This document shows, piece by piece, positions 52,755 through 61,300 of a stretch of DNA of 64,000 nucleotides. Position 1 is the stretch's first letter, and the number at the start of each line of letters is the position of its first letter. A program made the translations under genes and the position numbers. Below the pieces are notes generated by a model. That model searched no databases. It was not told where the DNA came from and saw only the letters and a program-made list of their open reading frames with translations. This DNA is from Aeoliella sp052161615 (GTDB lineage: Bacteria > Planctomycetota > Planctomycetia > Pirellulales > Lacipirellulaceae). The stretch lies in contig NZ_CP197417.1 of assembly GCF_052161615.1 (NCBI RefSeq), positions 5,332,001-5,396,000 of the forward strand, written 5' to 3'.

Positions 52755-55133
52755 TTACTTGATCAGCAGCGGCTGGCTTGTAGGGAAATTCTTCGGAAGT
52801 CCGGTCGGACATAGATCGCGATCTGACATGTATTTGAGGTCTTCAAACTTGTCGTCTGCCACGATCACGGGACGCAGGAACACAAACAGCGTGCTCTTGC
52901 TATTGTTGGACGTGAAGTTACTGGTCAGGAGTCGCAACACGGGAATTCGGTCAATTCCGGGAATGCCCTGCTGGGTGAGCGAATTGTTCTGCTGATTGAG
53001 GCCACCAACGATCACCGTATACCCGTTAGGGACAGTCACCGAGCTTGCCACTTCGTTCGTCTGCCTGGGAGGAGGGACACCGTCGCTGCCTGCCCCGGTG
53101 AAACTATTAAGGGTCACGACGAACTCCAAATCCAAGCGATCCGATTCGATGATACGAGGCGTAACGTCAATCGTCGTACCCGCCTCCGCAAACCCCGCAA
53201 AACTCGTCGTAGCCACCGTCTGCGACGCGTTCACGCTGGTAAAGGGAACTTCGGCGACGCTAGCGAGCGTACCGGTTTCATTGTCCTTGACGAGCACCCT
53301 CGGCGACGACATTACGCGGGCTTTCGTATGTGTGGATAGGGCACGGACCACGGCATCGGCAACCTCGGGATTCACGATTGTCCCGTTGTACCCCGTGCCG
53401 GGAATGAGCGACAAAGCCCCTGTGGCCGGGTCCACCATACTAAGGCCATAGGAAGTGAACTGAAATGCTTTGCTGATTCCCAGGCCATCGCCGCCAGAGA
53501 TTTCGATGCCAAGCGCGTAGTTGTCGGTGGTGTCGATGATCACGATCTGCGCTTCGATCATCACCTGAGGGCGCGGTCGGTCAAGAAACTTAATCAGGTC
53601 TGCGTAGACTTGCTGAGTCGCTCGGTCGGCGACGACGATGATGCTGTTGGTCGTTGGGTCGGCGGTAACCTTGGCGGCCTCTGGCGCTAGTGCGGTGGTA
53701 ATGCTGGTCTCGGGTGCTGGGGCCGGGGTAGCGGGTGCAAGATTCGGTTGGATGGCGGCTTGGCCCGACTCAATACCAGTTGTCGGTACGAACGCGGGGG
53801 TTGTCGGTGGCAGTGCTGCTCCGGGAATGGCAGGCTGATTGGGTCCGGGCAGAAACTGCCCATCGTATCCCCAGGGGATGCCGTACTGCGAGTTTGCCAT
53901 CCGGCCTCTACCAAGTGGAGAAACCCCTCGATCACCGAATCGTTCGAGGGAGGTCGTTCCTTGCTGAACCGAGAGGATCGTCTGGAGAATCTCCGCCGCG
54001 TCGGTGTGTTTGATCTTGTAGAACTGCATCGCGCTCCCGGGACGGCGTGCTTCCACGTCCATCTGGCGACGAACGGCCTCGACCCGGTCGTGGATGTCTT
54101 TCGTGCCGCTCACGATCAAGAGGTTGTCCTCATCGTCGACCGACGAACGGTAAAGGCGCTCGGCCGTGACAGGGTCCAACAGATCGCGTACTAAGCGGTC
54201 GATCCGGGCGGCTTGTACGTAGCGGAATGAGTAGACACGGGACTCCAGCCCTAAAGACACGTCGAGTGCTTGTGCGAGGGCGAGTGCTTCGGCGACTTGT
54301 TCTCGACTGCCGGTAATGAGCAGCTGGTTGGTACGCGTATCGGGCGTAATCTTGAGGGGAGCGACTACACGGCCGGCGGGCGCTGCAGCCACGCGATCGG
54401 CCAACACTTGGGTGATTTGCTTTTGGAGATTGGCCGCGTCCTCGTGCTGAACCTTGTAAAACTCCAACATGGACTCAGGGCCGGCAAGATCGATCGTCTG
54501 GATAAGCTGGGAAATGCGATCGAGATTGCTGGCGTAATCGGTGACGATCAGTGTGTTTTGCTCGTCGAGTCGGATCGTATTCGCACCTGGTTCCGTTAAA
54601 AACGGCTTGATAAGCTCTTCGAGTCGCTGGGGCGAGATGTGCTTGAGGACGAAGGATTGCGTTACCGCCTCCGTCGGAGCGACTTCGCCCGTCGGGAGGG
54701 TCACGCGCGGGCGAGCGATTTCCGTGAGGTTCGCGGATTTGACGATCCGCTTCCAACCCGGCACGTCTGCGTCGATGAGCGCAAATCCCTTGATCTTGAG
54801 AATGCTCTCCAAGAGCGGGAGTACCGAATCCTCGGGTATTTGCTGAGGTGCCTTGATATTGATTTTCTCTTGGCGGATGTCGTCGTTATAGATGATCTTC
54901 ACGCCCAGCCGCTCACTCACGAGGTCGGCAAGCACGTTGAGTGTTACTGTCCCCGGCAGATTAAGCTGAACTTCTTTGCTCGCAGTCTGGCGGTCGAGCC
55001 TTGCACCGCGGGGAACTTCCAGTTGCTGCGACTTGACCGCATTAGGTGCTGCGACCGCTACTGATGCAAAGGCGATATACCACAAAACACTCCTGTGGAA
55101 GTGGTTCCTTCTCGCTACGTGCGCCGGCCTCAT
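52755..55133 (-). CDS. gspD: Type II secretion outer-membrane secretin GspD
   Basis: A 792-residue secretin. The N-terminus has a signal-like hydrophobic stretch (VLWYIAFASVAVAAPNAV). An N0 domain follows (about 50-120), then four KH-like N1-type modules instead of the usual three (about 160-215, 228-292, 300-360 and 368-535, the last split by a Pro/Ala-rich insert at about 405-480). The secretin barrel begins near VMIEAQIVIIDTTDNYALG and includes GYTVIVGGLNQQN and STLFVFLRPVIV. GspD forms the outer-membrane channel. It is transcribed away from the divergent 912-residue gene. Confidence 0.93.
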   Translation of the reverse strand: MRPAHVARRNHFHRSVLWYIAFASVAVAAPNAVKSQQLEVPRGARLDRQTASKEVQLNLPGTVTLNVLADLVSERLGVKIIYNDDIRQEKINIKAPQQIPEDSVLPLLESILKIKGFALIDADVPGWKRIVKSANLTEIARPRVTLPTGEVAPTEAVTQSFVLKHISPQRLEELIKPFLTEPGANTIRLDEQNTLIVTDYASNLDRISQLIQTIDLAGPESMLEFYKVQHEDAANLQKQITQVLADRVAAAPAGRVVAPLKITPDTRTNQLLITGSREQVAEALALAQALDVSLGLESRVYSFRYVQAARIDRLVRDLLDPVTAERLYRSSVDDEDNLLIVSGTKDIHDRVEAVRRQMDVEARRPGSAMQFYKIKHTDAAEILQTILSVQQGTTSLERFGDRGVSPLGRGRMANSQYGIPWGYDGQFLPGPNQPAIPGAALPPTTPAFVPTTGIESGQAAIQPNLAPATPAPAPETSITTALAPEAAKVTADPTTNSIIVVADRATQQVYADLIKFLDRPRPQVMIEAQIVIIDTTDNYALGIEISGGDGLGISKAFQFTSYGLSMVDPATGALSLIPGTGYNGTIVNPEVADAVVRALSTHTKARVMSSPRVLVKDNETGTLASVAEVPFTSVNASQTVATTSFAGFAEAGTTIDVTPRIIESDRLDLEFVVTLNSFTGAGSDGVPPPRQTNEVASSVTVPNGYTVIVGGLNQQNNSLTQQGIPGIDRIPVLRLLTSNFTSNNSKSTLFVFLRPVIVADDKFEDLKYMSDRDLCPTGLPKNFPTSQPLLIK

Positions 55134-55590
55134 GGGGCAGTTCCTTCCTTCGGATCAAAAGTCAACCACGATGTGTAGACACGATGCTGTTGGAGGATAG
55201 CCCTTCCGCGAATGAAGAGGTAAAGAGTCAACGGCTCTACCATGCACTTACCACTCACTTCCAAATCCGCATAAGGCGAAATCCAGTTTCTCAACATCCA
55301 CGCGTCTGCCATTAATCAGGAGTTCCTGCAGCCAGACGACGCGTAGACGTACTACTAAGTATTTGTGCGCACTGAACTTAAATTGCGTTACAAGTATCCA
55401 TTCACGATGCCACTGAGCTGCCCCACTCTTCGTGTGTTTACACCAATGCTTATTCCTGACCGCTCTTTTCTCAGAATTCGCCGCTTGCGACAATGGCATT
55501 CACTGGTATACTCGCCGCAAGTTCTACGGGACAACGCCTCGGGGGCGACTTTTCTTCATCTATGGGGTCCTGTTTCTCTAGGATACGACT
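55134..55590. other. Divergent control region between gspD and the secreted 912-residue gene
   Basis: The 457-base gap has no supportable gene. It is more AT-rich than the ribosomal region and holds the plus-strand promoter described separately; the region nearer 55150-55400 would carry the gspD promoter. Confidence 0.5.
55485..55512 (+). promoter_or_regulatory. Candidate sigma70 promoter of the 912-residue gene and RHS gene
   Basis: TTGCGA (55485-55490), a 16-base spacer and TATACT (55507-55512). Transcription would start near 55519, about 70 bases before the ATG. AGGA lies seven bases before that ATG. Confidence 0.55.
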
Positions 55591-58329
55591 ATGCGCTCTC
55601 GGGCTTTTTTGGAGCACGCGGCAGTTTTCTGTACGACGCTGCTGCTAGCGGCAAGTGCTTTGGGGCAAACCAATCCTCCCGCTCCCGGGGATCCCCTGGC
55701 TGTTCGCGCGAAATGGGGCGGAATGTCAGGGGCGGAGTTCGTCCATTCGGTCGAGGTCGTAACGCAAAGTTACGCCGACTGGACACCGCAACAAAAGCTC
55801 GAATTTCACCAGAGCGTCGGTGTTGAAGCCGCCCGCCGTGTGGAAGCCGGAGTTCCACCACAGGACGCTGATTCGGCCAAGCAGTTGTGCGGTTGGGCAA
55901 GCAGCGTCCTTGGCGGCCAGCGTCTCTTTGAAATCCATACAGCTCGGCAAGCTACCTGGAGTCAGATGACGACCCGGGAGTTTATTCAGGATGTACAAAA
56001 CGCCGGTTATACCAAGAGGTCCTGGGGCTCACTTCAAGAATCCATCTACGACGAAGCCTCCAATGCAGAAGCTATTCGGCGGGCTCTGAGCGTCGACCTA
56101 CTTCAGTCGGGCTCAGTAGCCGACATTCGCCAGCTCCTCGATTGGGCGGGGGGTACCGTACCGCCCGAGCGGATCGATGAAGTAGTTGTGGCCACTCAAG
56201 CTCAATGGCCGGAATTGTCGTCGGGAGGGTTTGCCAAATTGGTCCGAGGTACGGTCGACGTCGTTGATAAGTGGCCTGCGGAGCAGCAAGCGAACTTCGA
56301 ATTGGCAGCAGCTCGAGAGGGAGCACGACGGCTAAGGGCAGGTCAGGTGGACTTCACCGATTCCCCAGCCGCGGGGATAGAAATGCTTCGATGGGCTAGC
56401 ACGGTGGTGCCTCGGGAAGAGTTTGGACAGTCGGTTCAGCGGTATATCACGGGTACGAGTGCGCTCCCTTACTGGACTCACGATAAACTTTATAGCCTCC
56501 TTATTAAGGGTAGGGATTTCGTTCCCAGCCCGCAGGTCCTGGAGATCGAGGCCAAGTTGGCCGCTTCGACCCCATTCGTGGAGAGCATGTCATTTGACGG
56601 GCTGCAATCGTTCATCCGTCGAACTATCAAGCCCGAGGACAACCCTTATGAGAGTACGAAGCTCCAGCGCGAGCTAGTGGCTAACTGGGTGCGTGTGCAT
56701 GGGGTGCAGGAGCTGACGCTCGATCAGCTGACCTTTTTATTCGGCAGTGGCCTCCGACCTAGGATCGGTCGAGCATGCATAATGGAAGTGGAGTGGGTGG
56801 GGCAGCTGCAAATACCAAATGCGGGCGAGTATGTGTTTGACATAACACCGCTGGAGATGAGCACTTCCGCGGGAGACGCGCACGACAGCCAGGAAATGAA
56901 AGTCTTCGTAAACGGCACGCAGGTGGTGTCAGCCGAGCCCACCAAGTGGGCTGCCTCTCGCCAAGCGATCACACTTCCCGCAGGGCAGGTCGCAGAGGTG
57001 CGGGTCACGCTCCGCAACACCGCAGCGCTCGGCTCGCTGCGGATGGGCGTTGGTCAACTCTACTGGAAGGGGCCAGGGTTTGCTCGCCAGATTGTCCCTG
57101 AGGCACTCTGGACCGTTCCCCGAGAAGCTACGCCGGGAGTACGTTGCACCGTTCGCTGGGTCGAGACCGATGCCACCGAACACACGGAAGTGACAACCGT
57201 CAAGAATATTGACCAGATTCTTGCGCGTGAGACTCCAAATCTTGTTGGCGAGCCGTACGACCAAGTTAAGCAACGAATCTACGAGAAGCTTATTGAGGAT
57301 GCGGCGTTCCTGCCCCCTCCACCTCCCGTAGAGACACAGGCTGTCGGGGTGGAGGCGACGGCATCCACAGAACCCCCTCGATCCCCTGCGAAGATTAGGC
57401 ACCTGCATCCCTTGGGACTGGAGCACTATCGCAACCAGGATTGTTTACTCGCCCTCTCAACTCCTCAGCGAATGGCGCTTGCCAACAAGCTCTTGGAGCA
57501 TCCAGAGTCTTACCGGCACGCGAGACTCAAGACCATCATGCGACTGCATGACCGACTGCAGCCTGGAGCAGAAAGCGCGGCGCTAGACATTTTAGGTTCT
57601 TGGATGCAAATGAACGGAGGCCGAAAAGCCGAATTCGCTACTAATGTTCAGGATTTCTATGATGGCAATCGCGCCCTATTCCGCCGTGCGTGCATCTCCA
57701 TCCTGTGGCAGCATCCAAAGTCGTTCCAGTGGCTCCAGTCAGACTACCTGGTGCGGGAAGACGGCGAATGCGTTCTCCCGGTCGCTTACCTACTTGCCTT
57801 CGGCTATCTAGAGCGAGGTCGAATTCTGGAGTGGATCGAATTCCTAGAAGCCAAACTTGCTGATGAAACTGTCTCAGGCGACACACGCGTCAACTGGCTG
57901 ATCGCCCGCGCCATGGCCGAAGAGATTCGCGAAAGTCCCGCCGAGCGACACCTCAAAGAGCCCGGGCGCCCCAGTGCTGGCATTCAATGGCTTGAAGAAG
58001 CATCTCTCGTTACCAAAGACCCACGAATGCAGGCGAGAGTTGCCCGTGAACGGGCGGCTCGGCTCACTGTCACGCGCCGCTGGGAACAAGCCGACAGCCT
58101 TATGCAGCCCCACCTTAACGTGTGGCCGAAATGGCCCAGAGAGCTTGCCTCCATGCAGCGCCGCGCTCTTCGCGAGATGGACAGCGCTCGCAAGGCGGAA
58201 ACCAGGAAGCAACGGGCAGAAGTTGCAACCCGCCTTGAAGATGCGTTGAAGCGTGGTGATGACACCCAAGCAGCTTCGCTTCAGCAGACGCTCGATGCTA
58301 TGGACGGCAAGCCCGCAGTGGCTGAGTAG
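55591..58329 (+). CDS. Large secreted protein of unknown function preceding the RHS gene
   Basis: A 912-residue protein with a signal peptide (FLEHAAVFCTTLLLAASALG). Two related helical segments, about 60-115 and 230-290, share a pattern of W..xQQ..F, EAARRL/EGARRLRAG and LRWAS/CGWAS followed by F, indicating an internal duplication. A beta-rich region at about 400-500 (AGEYVFDITPLEM, EMKVFVNGTQVVSAEP) resembles a PA14 or jelly-roll binding domain. The C-terminal 300 residues are helical. The RHS gene follows 68 bases downstream, suggesting co-expression and perhaps a partnership. No known family. Confidence 0.8.
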   Translation: MRSRAFLEHAAVFCTTLLLAASALGQTNPPAPGDPLAVRAKWGGMSGAEFVHSVEVVTQSYADWTPQQKLEFHQSVGVEAARRVEAGVPPQDADSAKQLCGWASSVLGGQRLFEIHTARQATWSQMTTREFIQDVQNAGYTKRSWGSLQESIYDEASNAEAIRRALSVDLLQSGSVADIRQLLDWAGGTVPPERIDEVVVATQAQWPELSSGGFAKLVRGTVDVVDKWPAEQQANFELAAAREGARRLRAGQVDFTDSPAAGIEMLRWASTVVPREEFGQSVQRYITGTSALPYWTHDKLYSLLIKGRDFVPSPQVLEIEAKLAASTPFVESMSFDGLQSFIRRTIKPEDNPYESTKLQRELVANWVRVHGVQELTLDQLTFLFGSGLRPRIGRACIMEVEWVGQLQIPNAGEYVFDITPLEMSTSAGDAHDSQEMKVFVNGTQVVSAEPTKWAASRQAITLPAGQVAEVRVTLRNTAALGSLRMGVGQLYWKGPGFARQIVPEALWTVPREATPGVRCTVRWVETDATEHTEVTTVKNIDQILARETPNLVGEPYDQVKQRIYEKLIEDAAFLPPPPPVETQAVGVEATASTEPPRSPAKIRHLHPLGLEHYRNQDCLLALSTPQRMALANKLLEHPESYRHARLKTIMRLHDRLQPGAESAALDILGSWMQMNGGRKAEFATNVQDFYDGNRALFRRACISILWQHPKSFQWLQSDYLVREDGECVLPVAYLLAFGYLERGRILEWIEFLEAKLADETVSGDTRVNWLIARAMAEEIRESPAERHLKEPGRPSAGIQWLEEASLVTKDPRMQARVARERAARLTVTRRWEQADSLMQPHLNVWPKWPRELASMQRRALREMDSARKAETRKQRAEVATRLEDALKRGDDTQAASLQQTLDAMDGKPAVAE

Positions 58330-58397
58330 TTCAAGCAAGAGTTCTTTATTTGATTCATTTAGACATCGCAGGCCCTTCTACTGGCTCGAAATCCGCA

Positions 58398-61300
58398 ATG
58401 ACTTTCGCAACTTCACTCGCTCGCCGTTGTCTCGCCACTCTTGCGAATCGTCGTATTCGCATTGGGTTCTCAACGGGCATAAAAGTATTTCTCGCAGTTT
58501 GGCTCGCTCTACCACTCGCCGTGATGCAGGAAGCTGCCGCATCTACCGGGCCGCCCCCAGGGGGGTCTAATTCGCCCCCTTACCAAGAGCCGCCTAAGCC
58601 ACCTGTGCAGGAACCTCCTACGCAGTGTTTTGACCCGCTGGAATGTCCAACCTGTCCTAAAAGTGAAGGTATTCCTCAGTCCGGGGCTGCCTACGGTTCT
58701 GAGTCAATTAGTCAGAATTCGGGGAATGTCATGCCATCGCGTGGCGCTCAGACGGAGCGCAGCGGTGCGTTCTCGGTCGCCACGCCGCTCGGCAAGTTTG
58801 TCCACCAGATCAGCTACGATAGCAGTATCCAAGGAGGTCAGTTAGGCGAGTCTCCCATCATGGGCCCTAAATGGTCGAGCACCGACGCAGGGCTTGCGCT
58901 CCACAAAGCGTTGGATGGCACCATCACCCTCAAGACGACCGCGTCAACGGTCCGTGTTTTCAAGAAACACCCGACCAACGAAACATGGTCTGCTCCTGCG
59001 GACTTCAACGCGACTCTCGAAAAGTTAGAGGTGGGTAACGTCTACGAAGACCGCAGCTTCGGCGGGGCGTCTGCACAGTATGTGTACGTTCTCACGAATC
59101 TTGATACTGGCGACATCTATATCTTCGACGAGTTCGCCAGCTCGCGGGCACTTCTCTACGAGCGACGTAAGCGAGACTTCCCCAGCATACTGCATGGTGA
59201 CCGGTTCATTTACGATGGGTCAGGCCACGTGACAACGGCGTACACCGCGGCCCCTCAAAACTGGCAAGTCGATTACGTCTATACGTCCGATTATCTTACG
59301 AGCATCACGGTTAGCGACGGATCAAGCGATGTGATAAAGGTCGAGTACACCTATTTCGACTCGGACTTACACTCGGCTGACTTAGGATCCGAGGGAGACT
59401 TAGTTCAGGTCAAGGACATACGCTACGACTCGGCAGGCAACCCCATGATCCGGGTTACCCAGTACCGCTACTATCCTGTCAGCGGTTCTTCCAATGGCAA
59501 GGCTCATCAAGTCAAGGCGGTCTATGACGCAGCCGCAGTCGAGCGAATCCTAAACGCCGGCAATTCGGCGTACAATTCCCTGCCGGAAATTCTTGCCGCT
59601 GGCGACTCTACCGACGTGATCAGTGGAGGTACACCCATCGAAATTAAGGATTTCGCAAGTCGGTCGTATACCTACTACACAAGTAACCTCAATACCACCG
59701 CCGCGCCCACACCGTGGGATGGTGGAGCCAACGAGAATCTGAATACCAAGTACGGAGCCCAAGATCGACCGGAGTACGATGCAACGGCACAAACGGGGAT
59801 GGTGCGAACCGAGACAGTCAACGGTGGGTGTGGAGGTTGTGGTGGTTCAGCGACGGGAATTACTCGTAGCTTCTTTTACCTCAACCTTAATGACGGAGCA
59901 GTTGCCAGCAATATCGATCCCAACGAGGTCATCCAGATCACCATCGAAGATACGGAAGATTCTCAAGGAAACGAAGTTATCCGTCACATCTGGGGAATGA
60001 ACTTTCGAGGGGTTGCTATCCGCGAGGCGGCCACTATTCCCGGTAAGATGTGGTGCCAGTCGAAGATTCTGAACGCGTCCTTTCGGGTCGTAGAGAGCCG
60101 AATGCCCTCGGCCCATACACTTGTCGATACAGACAGTGAACTCCGTAACTTCCTCAATCCTACCGGCAACGGTGGAGCCAATAACACCAACACCGTCGAT
60201 GGCTCCGCGGGAGTCGTCTACTACCTCGAATACAACGCAGATGGCTATCCCACTGGCACTCGGGTTCGCCAAGGCGCCGGTTCGAACAACCGCTACTACG
60301 TCGACGCAATCGATTGGGGGAATGGAACCTCTGGACAACCTAAGTGGCTGCCAACGGCACAGTACATTTTCCCAGTGGCAAACATAACCTCGCGAACCGA
60401 TTCATCGCGAATTAATACAGCATCCTATGCCTATTATTTCCATGACGCGAACGATACCCAGATCAAGGTGCGTAAGACCACGCTGGCCAGCGTCGACACC
60501 CAGAACGGGCCAACCTCCTCGACCGTCACGTACGAATACTTTGACGAACAGGGAAATCTCCGCTGGTACAAGGACGGTGATGGCTACGTGACTTACTACA
60601 GTCATCATCCCAATACGCGTAAGCAGGCTCTTGTGATCACCGATATAAATACCGGCACGCTTCCGGCAGAAGTGGGGAGCACCGGTAGCGGAGTTCGCGT
60701 CGCTTGGGCGGGTGCTGTACCCAGTGGGACGGGCTACGATTTTACACGCGGTACGACTCTACCCACGGCGATGAACTTGACCTCCCAGACGGAGTACGAC
60801 GTAGAAGGCCGCGTCACGAAGACGATCGAGCCGGGCGGGGCCGTCCATGTAACGAAGTACTTCGCGAATGGAATGGCTCGATTCCCGTACGACGGAAGTG
60901 CGGACGAACTTCCCGTGCAAGTGACGCGAACTACCGACGCCGGCATCGTGCTGGAGTCCTACGCAGTAGACCCGTCCTCGGTGGCAAGCAGTACCGGTAC
61001 GCTTCCAACCAGCGGTAAGGTGTCTCTTACCACCTACCACTACAACCCTGTCAACGGTCAGTTAACCAGCACTCGAAATTACCACAAACTAAGCGGCACG
61101 TCGCTCGGCACCAACTACTACGAGACAAGTTTCCTCTACGATGCTATGGGGAGGCGCGGTGCTACTAGCGCCTACGTAGATACCAATCGTTATCAGGTGT
61201 CGGCCCAACTTTACGATGCCAGAGGCCGCGTGACAGAGACGCGCTGGGGTGTGGCCACTGCAGCGCCCACTGACTACGACGATCTCACGACGATCGATGG

